From Acidobacteriota bacterium (GTDB lineage: Bacteria; Acidobacteriota; Terriglobia; Bryobacterales; Bryobacteraceae), in the NCBI GenBank assembly GCA_947470805.1, contig CANIVU010000050.1, forward strand, positions 1 to 60,843: DNA of 60,843 bases, read 5' to 3'. Under the pieces are notes generated by a model. It was not told the DNA's origin, did no database searches, and saw nothing but the letters and a program-made list of their open reading frames with translations. Shown piece by piece: positions 35,043-43,477 of this stretch (positions are counted from its first letter, which is position 1; every line of letters begins with the position of its first letter). A program made the translations under genes and the position numbers.

Positions 35043-36142
35043 GCGAGGACCTCGCAAGCCCCCGCCGCCGCCCGCGTCTCAAAGATATGCGGCCGGATCC
35101 CCGTCGCCTTCTCATACCCTGCCGTCAACGCCGCCACCACCGCCCCGGCGCGCTCCGCCGCCACCAGGTTGATCGTGCAGCCGCCAAACCCGCCCCCGGT
35201 CATCCGCGCCCCGTAAACCCCCGGTATCTCGCGCGCCAGCGCCACCATCGTGTCCAACTCGTCACAACTCACCGCGAAGTCCACTCGCAGGCTCTCGTGC
35301 GACGCATACATCTCCCGGCCCGCCGCCTCCATGTCCCCGCCCACCAGAGCCTCGGCAAACGCCAACACCCGCGCGTTCTCCGTAATCACATGCCGCGCGC
35401 AGCGCAACTCCGCGCCCTCCAGCCCCGCATACTCCACATCCCGCAAATACGGCACGTCCAGCTTCGCCGCCGCCATCTCGCACGCCGCCCGCCGGTCGTT
35501 GTACTCGCTCCCGCCCAGCTCATGCTTCACCATCGTGTTGGCGATCACCAGCCGCACGCCATCCGGTATCGCCACGGTCTTGTAGGAAAGATCCCGGCAG
35601 TCAATCAACAGCGCCTTTCCCTCTTCCCCCAGGCAGCTCGACAACGGGTCCATAATCCCGCACTGCATCCCCGTAAACTCGTTCTCCGCCCGCTGGCACA
35701 GCAGCGCAATCTCCTCCCGCGTCCGGTCCCCGGTCCCCAACGCGAACGCCGTCGAAACACTCAACGCCGCCGAAGAACTCAAGCCCCCGCCAATCGGGAC
35801 ATCGGTCGCGTACAGCAAATCCGCGCCCTCCGTCCGCCCCAGCAGCACCGCAACGCCCAACACGAAATCCGTCCAGTTTCCGGAAACCGCAGTCTCACCC
35901 ACCGCCACATCCAGCGTCTCCGGCAACGCCATCGACGCTGCCCGCAGGCGCCCGTCTTCCCTAGGCGCCATCGCCACATACGTCGCCCGGTCAATCGCCG
36001 CCGGGAACACAAAGCCGCCGTTATAGTCGGTGTGCTCCCCGATCAGGTTCACCCGTCCAGGAGCCCGGAACACCCGCGGCTCCCTCCCATAACGCGCCCG
36101 AAACGCCGCAACCAACTCCTTCAAACCGCTTTTCCCTTCCAC
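35039..36142 (-). CDS. galK: Galactokinase
   Basis: 367 residues, GHMP kinase fold, phosphorylating galactose at C1 with ATP. Galactokinase signature RVNLIGEHTDYNGG (about 30-43), the ATP-binding PIGGGLSSSAALS (about 115-127) and the C-terminal GARMTGGGFGGCTI are all there. It starts with GTG at 36142, inside the 3' end of the small membrane protein gene (22-base overlap on another frame), and its stop overlaps galT by four bases; translation of the three genes is probably coupled. Confidence 0.95.
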   Translation of the reverse strand: MEGKSGLKELVAAFRARYGREPRVFRAPGRVNLIGEHTDYNGGFVFPAAIDRATYVAMAPREDGRLRAASMALPETLDVAVGETAVSGNWTDFVLGVAVLLGRTEGADLLYATDVPIGGGLSSSAALSVSTAFALGTGDRTREEIALLCQRAENEFTGMQCGIMDPLSSCLGEEGKALLIDCRDLSYKTVAIPDGVRLVIANTMVKHELGGSEYNDRRAACEMAAAKLDVPYLRDVEYAGLEGAELRCARHVITENARVLAFAEALVGGDMEAAGREMYASHESLRVDFAVSCDELDTMVALAREIPGVYGARMTGGGFGGCTINLVAAERAGAVVAALTAGYEKATGIRPHIFETRAAAGACEVLA

Positions 36143-36300
36143 GCGATCAGATGAAAAATCACCCCCGCCGCCACAATCCCGCCACCCCAGCCCATGTTCA
36201 TCGACGCGCCATGGCCCTCCGTAAAGAAGCCATACAAAACCAACTGCACGCCAATGGCTAACAGCAGCCGGCCAATCACAATTCGTAGATCCAGTGCCAT
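36121..36300 (-). CDS. Small two-helix membrane protein between the galactose symporter and galK
   Basis: 59 residues reading MALDLRIVIGRLLLAIGVQL, then a glycine-rich turn (GHGASMNMGWGGG), then a second hydrophobic stretch IVAAGVIFHLIAW ending KGKAV. Two membrane helices with both ends probably cytosolic. It starts seven bases after the symporter stop and overlaps the galK start by 22 bases, so it is an integral operon member. The family is not one I can name; a role as accessory subunit of the SSS transporter is an inference from position. Small enough to be missed by a length cutoff. Confidence 0.7.
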   Translation of the reverse strand: MALDLRIVIGRLLLAIGVQLVLYGFFTEGHGASMNMGWGGGIVAAGVIFHLIAWKGKAV

Positions 36301-36307
36301 AGTTCAG

Positions 36308-38014
36308 TTACCAGAAGTAGAGATTCAACGCGCCCACCGTCGCCAGAATAATCGCCGCCACCAGCTCCGGCCGCATCCCGCGCCCGTCGGATTTCGGCTT
36401 ATCCGTCAACGAATACACCAGCCCCCGCAGTTCCTCGTCCGGCCGCGGCGCCGTCACCAGACTAATCACGAAGGTCGCTACAAAACAAACCGAAAACGCC
36501 CAGATCGCCGTCCAGAAGTTCTGCGCCATCTCGCTCGGATAATGCGCCACCACGCCCAGCCAGCCGCCCTTCAACCCCGGCACAGAATGCGCCGGCAGCG
36601 TCAGCCCATGGTGCAGCGCCGCACTCACCGTGCCCAACAACAAGCCCCAAAACGCCCCGTGCCCCGTCGCCCGCTTCCAGAACATGCCCAGCAGAAAGGT
36701 CCCAAACAACGGCGCATTCACAAACGCGAATACCAACTGCAGCAGGTCCATGATGTTGTTGAACTTCACCGCCGCATACGCCGCCAGCACCGATGCCGCA
36801 ATGCCCGCAATCGTCGTATACCGGCCCACCTTCAAGTAGTGCTCGTCCGTCGCCCCCGGCCGGATATACGCCCCGTAAATGTCGTAAGTAAACACGGTGT
36901 TGAACGCCGTCACGTTCCCCGCCATGCCGCTCATAAAGGAAGCCATCAGCGCCGTCAGCCCCAGCCCCAGCAGCCCCGGCGGAAAGTAATGCGCCAGCAT
37001 CATCGGAATCGTCATGTCGTAGTTCAACGTGCCATCGGCCTTGGCCGGCAGCTTGAACCCGCCCCCGCCATCGCCCAGCGTCAGCGCAATCGCAATCAAA
37101 CCCGGCACAATCACCAGGAACGGGAATATCATCTTCGGAAACGCCGCAATCAGCGGCGTCCGCCGCGCCGCGTCCATCGATTCGGCCGCCATCGCCCGCT
37201 GCACCACCAGAAAGTCCGTGCACCAGTACCCAAAGCTCAAAACGAACCCAAGGCCCATCCCCAGGCCAATCCACTCAATCCCCATCGGGTTCTGCGACGC
37301 GTCCCCCGTGTGCCGCCACAACTGCGTATAGGTGCCCGCCGCAAAGCCCTGCTTCACCGCCACCGCGTTCAATCGCTGCACCAATCCACCCCATCCGCCC
37401 ACGTCCTGCAAACCCGCAATCACCAGCGGTAGAAACCCCGCCACAATCAGGAAGAACTGCAAAACCTCGTTATAAATCGCCGAAGTCAGCCCGCCAAAGA
37501 ACACATAGACCAGCACAATCGCCGCCGCCACCAGAATCGACGCGTCGAAGTTCCACCCCAACAGCGCGCTCAACAACAGCCCCAGCGCGTATAGCGATAC
37601 GCCCGAACTGAACACCGTCATCGCCGCGAACGAAATCGCGTTCAACCCCCGCGTCTTCTCGTCAAACCGTAGCCGCAAATACTCCGGCACGCTCCGAGCC
37701 TTCGACCCGTAATAGAACGGCATCATGAAAACGCCCACAAACAACATCGCCGGCACCGCGCCCGCCCAGTAAAAATGGCTGGTCATGAGGCCATACTTCG
37801 CCCCGCTCGCCGCCATTCCCATCACCTCCTGGGCCCCTAGGTTCGCAGACAAAAACGCCAGCCCCGCAATCCACGCCGGCATCCCGTGCCCGGAGTGAAA
37901 GAAGTCCTCACTGGTCTTGGTCTTCTCTTTCAGAATCCACCCGATCCCCAGCACAAACAGTGTGTAGGTCAGCAGAATGGAGTAGTCGATTGGCGCGAGG
38001 ACAAGGCGGTCCAT
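36308..38014 (-). CDS. Sodium:solute symporter (SSS/SGLT family), probable galactose importer
   Basis: 568 residues, about 14 membrane helices, LeuT-like fold. SSS landmarks: the first helix IDYSILLTYTLFVLGIGW, the SGHGMPAWIAGLAFLSANLGAQEVMG segment spanning about 41-66, the conserved VLVYVFFGGLTSAIYNEVLQ-type helix 5, and the long loop before TLGDGGGGF. It imports a sugar with sodium; the location between galM-like and galK genes makes galactose the likely substrate. It starts 24 bases after the galM-like gene and ends seven bases before the small membrane gene. Confidence 0.88.
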   Translation of the reverse strand: MDRLVLAPIDYSILLTYTLFVLGIGWILKEKTKTSEDFFHSGHGMPAWIAGLAFLSANLGAQEVMGMAASGAKYGLMTSHFYWAGAVPAMLFVGVFMMPFYYGSKARSVPEYLRLRFDEKTRGLNAISFAAMTVFSSGVSLYALGLLLSALLGWNFDASILVAAAIVLVYVFFGGLTSAIYNEVLQFFLIVAGFLPLVIAGLQDVGGWGGLVQRLNAVAVKQGFAAGTYTQLWRHTGDASQNPMGIEWIGLGMGLGFVLSFGYWCTDFLVVQRAMAAESMDAARRTPLIAAFPKMIFPFLVIVPGLIAIALTLGDGGGGFKLPAKADGTLNYDMTIPMMLAHYFPPGLLGLGLTALMASFMSGMAGNVTAFNTVFTYDIYGAYIRPGATDEHYLKVGRYTTIAGIAASVLAAYAAVKFNNIMDLLQLVFAFVNAPLFGTFLLGMFWKRATGHGAFWGLLLGTVSAALHHGLTLPAHSVPGLKGGWLGVVAHYPSEMAQNFWTAIWAFSVCFVATFVISLVTAPRPDEELRGLVYSLTDKPKSDGRGMRPELVAAIILATVGALNLYFW

Positions 38015-38038
38015 GATTTTTGTTAAACGCTTACAATA

Positions 38039-39217
38039 TCAGATTTTCGAGATTTCCACCGTCGCGTCGTAGACCACCTCGTGGTCCGGCGCCAGCATCA
38101 CAATGCCCGTGTCCCGGTCTTTCCAAACACCCTTGTTAAACGGATCGCCGATGTTGAATTGCGGCTCCAATACGATGAACGGCTTCTCCGGCGGCGCGTA
38201 ACACTGGTACGCCTGCACGGCCGGCGAGGCACTCGAAATCTTCAACGCATAGTGCGCCGCCGGATCGTGGATCTCCGCCGCCACGCCGCCCTTCCCATCC
38301 CGGATCAGGTCCATGAAGCAATCGTCCAGGAACTGATCGTTCATCGCCCGCGCCTCCCGGAAATCAAACTTCGAACCCTCGGTCGCCTCCGTGACACCGG
38401 TCGGAAACACGTTGTCGTAGTTGTCCACCAGCGCCCGCGTCTTGGCCGGAATCTTCAGCTTCGCCTGCTTCCGGTCGCCGCTCGCGATGTTGAAATATGG
38501 GTGCCAGCCAATGCCCACCGGCAGCGGTTCCTTCCCCGTATTCACCACCGTCACCTTCAGTACGAATGCCTTCGCCGTCAGCGCCGCCGAAAACTGCACC
38601 TTCGCCGTGCCCGGCCATTCCGTCCCAAACGGCTTCTCCCAATTGGCCTCGAGAGTCGCCCCATTCGCATCGGCCACCCGGCGCGAAATCGTCGTCGCCT
38701 GGTCCAGCATCAACCCGTGCATCGCATGCGGCTCGGCGTCCTTCAGCTTCCCAATCCAGTTCGCCGGCAGCTTCACCGGCTTGCCCCCAACGGTGGTCTC
38801 AATCGTTCGCGCCTTCGCGTCAAACTTCCCGCGAATGCGGTTCGCATAAGGCACCAACAACGCCCCACCATTCTTGAACGACTCATTCCCCCGGAAGTCA
38901 TTCTCCCCGCCCGTCATCAGCTTCACAGCCCCGGAAAGCGGCGGCGCTGTGATCAGATCGGTCACGCCCTTCCCAGGCAAATACGCCCGTAACTGCCAGG
39001 TATTGAACCCCCGCCCCGGCAAAATCTCGGCCTCCAACAACAGCGGCACATCGCCCGCCGGCGCCACCGCCCGCTTCAGCATAATCGCCTTCTGCCCGCC
39101 CAAAACCTCGGCGGACTCGGCAATCGAAAACTCCTCCGGTTTCGGTGCGGAATTGCATCCGGCAAGTCCCAGTGCGGAGGCGGCAAGCCATTGGCGGCGA
39201 GTAGGTTGGGTCGACAT
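38039..39217 (-). CDS. galM: Aldose 1-epimerase-like lipoprotein
   Basis: 392 residues. The leader carries twin arginines and a lipobox (TRRQWLAASALGLAGCNS, Cys at about 21), so it is likely exported and lipid-anchored, unlike cytosolic GalM. The epimerase fold is seen in ENDFRGNESFKNGGALLVPYANRIRG-like sequence (about 105-130), the catalytic-type HGLMLDQ and IGWHPYFNI with histidines, and the final EPQFNIGDPFNKG with the catalytic glutamate. It would interconvert alpha and beta galactose before uptake. First gene of the operon; the divergent methyltransferase starts 35 bases away. Confidence 0.83.
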   Translation of the reverse strand: MSTQPTRRQWLAASALGLAGCNSAPKPEEFSIAESAEVLGGQKAIMLKRAVAPAGDVPLLLEAEILPGRGFNTWQLRAYLPGKGVTDLITAPPLSGAVKLMTGGENDFRGNESFKNGGALLVPYANRIRGKFDAKARTIETTVGGKPVKLPANWIGKLKDAEPHAMHGLMLDQATTISRRVADANGATLEANWEKPFGTEWPGTAKVQFSAALTAKAFVLKVTVVNTGKEPLPVGIGWHPYFNIASGDRKQAKLKIPAKTRALVDNYDNVFPTGVTEATEGSKFDFREARAMNDQFLDDCFMDLIRDGKGGVAAEIHDPAAHYALKISSASPAVQAYQCYAPPEKPFIVLEPQFNIGDPFNKGVWKDRDTGIVMLAPDHEVVYDATVEISKI

Positions 39218-39252
39218 GGTCAGCGGCTATCTTACCGCGCCATAATCAACCT

Positions 39253-40017
39253 ATGGAGCCTCTTTTCGCCTCTCCCACCCTTGCCGCCGGCTACGCCCGC
39301 TCCCGCCCGCCCGTCCACCCCCGCGTCATCGCCCGCGTCCAGCGCCACCTCGGAATCAGCGAGCGCCTCAACTGCGCCATCGACATCGGCTGCGGCGCCG
39401 GCCTCTCCACCCGGCCCCTGAACACGATCGCCCAAACCGCCGTCGGCATTGAGCCCTTGGAACCCATGCTCGGCTGGACCCGCGAGGTGGCTCCGGACTC
39501 CCGCTTCCTAGTCGGCCTCGCCGAACAGCTCCCGTTGGCCCAAGGCTCCGCCAGCCTCATCACCGCCGCCGGTTCCCTCAACTACGCCGACCTCGGCCGC
39601 TTTTTCCCCGAAGCCCACCGCGTCCTCGACCCCACCGGCCGTATCGCCATCTACGACTTCTCCCAAGGCAAGCGCATCACCGGAAACCCCGCGCTCGAGG
39701 AGTGGTTCCAGACCTTCATGCAGCGCTACCCCCCGCCGCCCTTCTCCGGCCGCCCGCTCAACCCCGAACTGCTGGCGCCCCTGGCGACAGGTTTCCGCCC
39801 CATCGGCTCGGACTACTACGAAGAGTCGCTAACTCTGACCCACGGGTTCTACGTCGACTACGCCATGACCGAAACCAACGTCGCCGCCGCCGTGAAGTCC
39901 GGCGTCGACGAAGAGTCCATCCGCCAGTGGTGCGCCGAGTCACTCAAGCCCGTCTTCGCCGGCCAGCCGCAAGAAGTCGTCTTCACCGGCTACATCGCCT
40001 ACTTCGCCAAAACCTAG
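39253..40017 (+). CDS. Class I SAM-dependent methyltransferase
   Basis: 254 residues. SAM motif I IDIGCGAGLSTRPL (about 34-47), motif II VGIEPLEPML, motif IV ITAAGSLNYADL and YDFSQG place it in the Methyltransf_11/25 group. The substrate is unknown. Composition is like the surrounding C-rich + strand genes. Divergent from the galactose operon and without obvious functional link to it. Confidence 0.85.
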   Translation: MEPLFASPTLAAGYARSRPPVHPRVIARVQRHLGISERLNCAIDIGCGAGLSTRPLNTIAQTAVGIEPLEPMLGWTREVAPDSRFLVGLAEQLPLAQGSASLITAAGSLNYADLGRFFPEAHRVLDPTGRIAIYDFSQGKRITGNPALEEWFQTFMQRYPPPPFSGRPLNPELLAPLATGFRPIGSDYYEESLTLTHGFYVDYAMTETNVAAAVKSGVDEESIRQWCAESLKPVFAGQPQEVVFTGYIAYFAKT

Positions 40018-40148
40018 CCCCCGCCCCATAAATTCGATCATGAGCCCCGGATTGATTCCCTTCGGAAGCGGCGCTCCCATGCGTTCGCGGAACGCAGTTT
40101 GTGGCCTACGGTGCCGATAACTCGACGCTATGCCGTTTTGCGGGTTCT

Positions 40149-40991
40149 ATGCACGGAATTTGGCAGAAGATCGTTACTGATAACCTGTTAGGCGACGTGG
40201 CAGAAGCTCAGGAATTATCCGTTGACGATCTGATTCGGCGTAGCCTTGAGTCCTCATTTGAGGCGGAAGATGAGCCGGGTAATTCACGTTCATGGGAATC
40301 GTGGGAGGCAATTTTTGCATTGGCGAAACGTTCGGAAGACGAAGTCTTCGAATCGGCACGGCGTCTCCTTTTTTCCGGCGACCCATGGGTCAGAGCGCGG
40401 GGAGCTAACATCCTGGGGCAGTTCCGCCCAGACTCTAAAGCCAAAGCGAGGTTCCTTGCACTCTCAGCTGCTCTGGAGGCCGAAGGCGATGATCGAGTGA
40501 TCACGTCGTTGATCTACGCGACTTCGCATTTGCATGACGAAAGGATGCTGCCCAGATATCTTGTTTACGTCTCGCACCGCGATCCGAATGTACGTCAAGC
40601 TGTTGCGATGTCAATTGAGCCAGGCTGGGGGGAGGTCGCTGTCAAGGCGCTTTGCGCGCTGTGCACCGATGAATGGGCAGGCGCTAGAGATTGGGCGACG
40701 TTCAAATTCAGGATCTCTAAAATTGATTCCCCAGAGATTCGACATTGTCTGCGGGCTCGCCTCGATGACAAGGAGCCGCAGGTCCGGGCTGAAGCGATTT
40801 GCGCGTTAGCGCATCGACACGATCTCGCGTGTCTGAAACAACTAGTCAACGATCTAAATGATCTGGACGCTTTCGACGACTACTTCTGCCACATTGCCGC
40901 CGCCCATGCCCTTATTGGGTGTGACCCGGACGACGAACGCTCGGCAGCTGATCTACGCAACGAGTTGCTGAAGCTGTACCCTCACTCGTGA
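40149..40991 (+). CDS. HEAT-repeat-like protein with atypical composition
   Basis: About 280 residues from ATG 40149 (GTG 40101 would add 16). Helical repeats: VFESARRLLFSGDPWVRARG, AVAMSIEPGWGEVAVKALC and KEPQVRAEAICALAHRHDL are PBS/HEAT-like; no signal peptide, so cytosolic. Codon use differs sharply from both neighbours: A/T- and G-ending codons are frequent where the neighbours use C, and cysteine is unusually common. This points to recent transfer, perhaps with an immunity- or defence-type role as for many lone HEAT proteins, but nothing proves that. Confidence 0.65.
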   Translation: MHGIWQKIVTDNLLGDVAEAQELSVDDLIRRSLESSFEAEDEPGNSRSWESWEAIFALAKRSEDEVFESARRLLFSGDPWVRARGANILGQFRPDSKAKARFLALSAALEAEGDDRVITSLIYATSHLHDERMLPRYLVYVSHRDPNVRQAVAMSIEPGWGEVAVKALCALCTDEWAGARDWATFKFRISKIDSPEIRHCLRARLDDKEPQVRAEAICALAHRHDLACLKQLVNDLNDLDAFDDYFCHIAAAHALIGCDPDDERSAADLRNELLKLYPHS

Positions 40992-41092
40992 GCGAACGGG
41001 GCACTAACTCACGATCTGTCGCGCAGTGTTTATTGTTCCGCTAGTGAACGCTGATGACGCCCAGCCCCCCCCTGCCTGCCGCACCGTATAGA

Positions 41093-42361
41093 ATGCCCGT
41101 CGTGACCCGCCGGGACTTTCTCTACCAAGCCAGCACCATCACCGCCGCCGCCGTCGGCTCCACCCAGGCCCTCCTCGCCCAGGCCCGCGCGCAGGCCAAG
41201 CCGCTCAACCTGAAAATCACCGACCTCAAAACTTTCATCGTCAACCGCGGCGGCACCAATGGGTCCAACTACGTCTTCGTCAAGATCTACACCAACCAAG
41301 GCATAACCGGCTTAGGAGAAGGCTCCGTCACCAGCAAGGAGGCCACCGTCGCCGCCGCTATCGAGGAACACAAACGCTACCTCGTCGGCAAAGACCCGGC
41401 CGACATCGAAATGCACTGGCAGGCCATGTATCGCTGGCCCCGCTGGCGCGGCGGGCCCATCTTGAACTCCGCCATCAGCGCCGTCGAAATCGCCCTCTGG
41501 GACATCCTCGGTCAGGCGCTCGGCCAGCCCATCTGGAAACTCCTCGGCGGCAAGGCCCGCGAGCGGGTGCAGATGTATGTCCACGCCGGCGGCGGATCCC
41601 CGCAGGCCTACGCCCAGTCCTGGCTGCAGGCCAAGCAGGAAGGCTGGACCGGCTGCAAGGCCGCCTTCATCACCACCCACAACGATGTCGTCGAACCCAT
41701 GAGTTCTGTCACCGAAGGCATCGCCAACCTGAAGGCCGTCCGCGAAGCCGTCGGCCCCGACTTCCGCATCTGCATCGACCTCCACGGCATCGCCACCCCC
41801 ACCATGGCCGTCGACTTCTGCCGCCGCGCTGAAGAGTACCGCCCCTTCTTCGTCGAAGAGGCCACGCAAATTGAGGACCTCGACGAGCTCGCGCACCTCC
41901 GCTCCTCCACCCGCATTCCGCTCGCCACCGGTGAACGGCTCTTCACCAAGTACGGCTTCGCCCCGATCTGCCAGCGCCACCTTGTCGACTTCGTCCAGCC
42001 CGACGTCGTCCACTGCGGCGGCATCCTGGAAATGAAGAAGATCGCGACGATCGCCGAGGCCTATCGCATCGAGCTCGCCCCGCACAATCCCCAAAGCGAG
42101 GTCAGCACGCTTGCCTCCCTCCACGTCGATTTCTGTACCCCGAACTTCGCCATCCAGGAGATCACCCACCGCGGCAACGAGCAGTATTGGAAGGACCTCT
42201 TCTACGGTGGCGGCATCACCTACACCAAGGGCTTCTCGCTCCCGCCGGACCGCCCCGGCCTCGGCGTCGACCTCGACGAAAAGGTGGCCGCTCAGCGCCC
42301 CTACAAGCCCCACACCCGCCAGCAGTTGCGCTTCCCCGATGGCGGCATCGCCGACCACTGA
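41093..42361 (+). CDS. Enolase-superfamily sugar-acid dehydratase (D-galactonate dehydratase-like)
   Basis: 422 residues from ATG 41093 with Tat-like leader (VTRRDFLYQASTITAAAVGS). The dehydratase hallmarks are present: ISAVEIALWDILGQALGQPI, D in CIDLHG, E in FVEEAT, E in ATGERLF, and the catalytic histidine in LAPHNPQSEV. Sequence style is close to the DgoD/mannonate dehydratase group, which remove water from sugar acids to give 2-keto-3-deoxy acids. Galactonate would fit the nearby galactose genes, but the protein appears exported, which is unusual for such a role. The serine hydrolase gene follows after 15 bases. Confidence 0.8.
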   Translation: MPVVTRRDFLYQASTITAAAVGSTQALLAQARAQAKPLNLKITDLKTFIVNRGGTNGSNYVFVKIYTNQGITGLGEGSVTSKEATVAAAIEEHKRYLVGKDPADIEMHWQAMYRWPRWRGGPILNSAISAVEIALWDILGQALGQPIWKLLGGKARERVQMYVHAGGGSPQAYAQSWLQAKQEGWTGCKAAFITTHNDVVEPMSSVTEGIANLKAVREAVGPDFRICIDLHGIATPTMAVDFCRRAEEYRPFFVEEATQIEDLDELAHLRSSTRIPLATGERLFTKYGFAPICQRHLVDFVQPDVVHCGGILEMKKIATIAEAYRIELAPHNPQSEVSTLASLHVDFCTPNFAIQEITHRGNEQYWKDLFYGGGITYTKGFSLPPDRPGLGVDLDEKVAAQRPYKPHTRQQLRFPDGGIADH

Positions 42362-42376
42362 GGATATACTGACCGC

Positions 42377-43477
42377 ATGTGGAAACCGTGGGCCGTCCTG
42401 GCCGTAGCGTGCGCCGTCGGAGCTGCTGACATCGCCGCCAGTATGCAGGAGATGATCGCCAAGAACGAGGTGCCCGGCGCGGTCACCGTCGTTGCCAACC
42501 GCGAGGGCATCACCCATCTGGCCGCCACCGGCCACGCCGACGCGGCCAAGTCCCGCCCGCTCACCAAGGACTCCATCTTCTGGATCGCCTCCATGACCAA
42601 GCCCATCACCGCCGTGGCCGTGATGATGCTCCAGGACGAGGGCAAGCTGTCCATTGAGGATCCGCTCGAAAAGTACATCCCCGAGTTCAAGGGCAACGGC
42701 GTCACGCTCCGCCACATGCTCACCCATACCTCCGGCATGGGCGAAGCCACGCCGGCCGAACTGGCCTCGGCGAAGACGCTGGCCGACATGGTGCCCATCT
42801 ACGCCAAAAAGCCCGCTGGCTTCACGCCGGGCGCCCAGTGGCGCTACTGCCAGAGCGGCATCAACATGCTGGGCCGCGTGGTGGAGGTGGTCTCCAAAAT
42901 GCCGCTCGACCAGTTCATGGCCAAGCGGATCTTCAAGCCGCTCGGCATGAAGGACACCACGTTCTACCTGACGGCCAAGCAGATGAAGCGTATGGTGACC
43001 CCGGCCGCGAAGGGCGAGACGGGTCTTGCCGACGCGCCCATCGGCCTGCTGGCCGGCAAGCCCGCTACCTCCAGGGATCGCTTTCCCGCTGCCAACGGGG
43101 GCCTGTTCTCCACCGGTCCGGACTACGCCCGCTTCGCCCGCATGATGCTCCGGGGCGGGGAACTGGACGGCAAACGCTACCTGACCAAGGCTTCCTGCGA
43201 CCTGATGACTACGATCCAGACCGGCGACCTCAAGGCCGGCTTCATTCCCGGTCACGGTTGGGGCCTGGGCGTGGGCGTGGTGCGCGAACCGCAAGCCCAG
43301 ACGGCGCTGAACAAGCCCGGCACCTTCGGCCACGGCGGCGCGTTTGGCACGCAAGCCTGGATCGACCCGCAAAGCGGCGTAGCGCTGATCCTGATGGTCC
43401 AGCGCGCCAACTTCCGCAACTCCGATGACTCGCCCGTGCGCCTCGCCTTCACGCAGGCGGCACTGGGAGGGAAGTAG
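42377..43477 (+). CDS. Secreted serine hydrolase of the beta-lactamase/class C family
   Basis: 366 residues with signal peptide (MWKPWAVLAVACAVGAAD). S-x-x-K motif SMTK (72-75) with nucleophile S72, the second motif Y157-C-Q (in place of Y-x-N), and HGGAFG near residue 318 in place of K-T-G, as in esterase/D-aminopeptidase members (COG1680). The substrate could be a D-amino-acid peptide or an ester; true lactam resistance is unlikely. It sits directly after the dehydratase gene and four bases before the next membrane protein. Confidence 0.85.
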   Translation: MWKPWAVLAVACAVGAADIAASMQEMIAKNEVPGAVTVVANREGITHLAATGHADAAKSRPLTKDSIFWIASMTKPITAVAVMMLQDEGKLSIEDPLEKYIPEFKGNGVTLRHMLTHTSGMGEATPAELASAKTLADMVPIYAKKPAGFTPGAQWRYCQSGINMLGRVVEVVSKMPLDQFMAKRIFKPLGMKDTTFYLTAKQMKRMVTPAAKGETGLADAPIGLLAGKPATSRDRFPAANGGLFSTGPDYARFARMMLRGGELDGKRYLTKASCDLMTTIQTGDLKAGFIPGHGWGLGVGVVREPQAQTALNKPGTFGHGGAFGTQAWIDPQSGVALILMVQRANFRNSDDSPVRLAFTQAALGGK

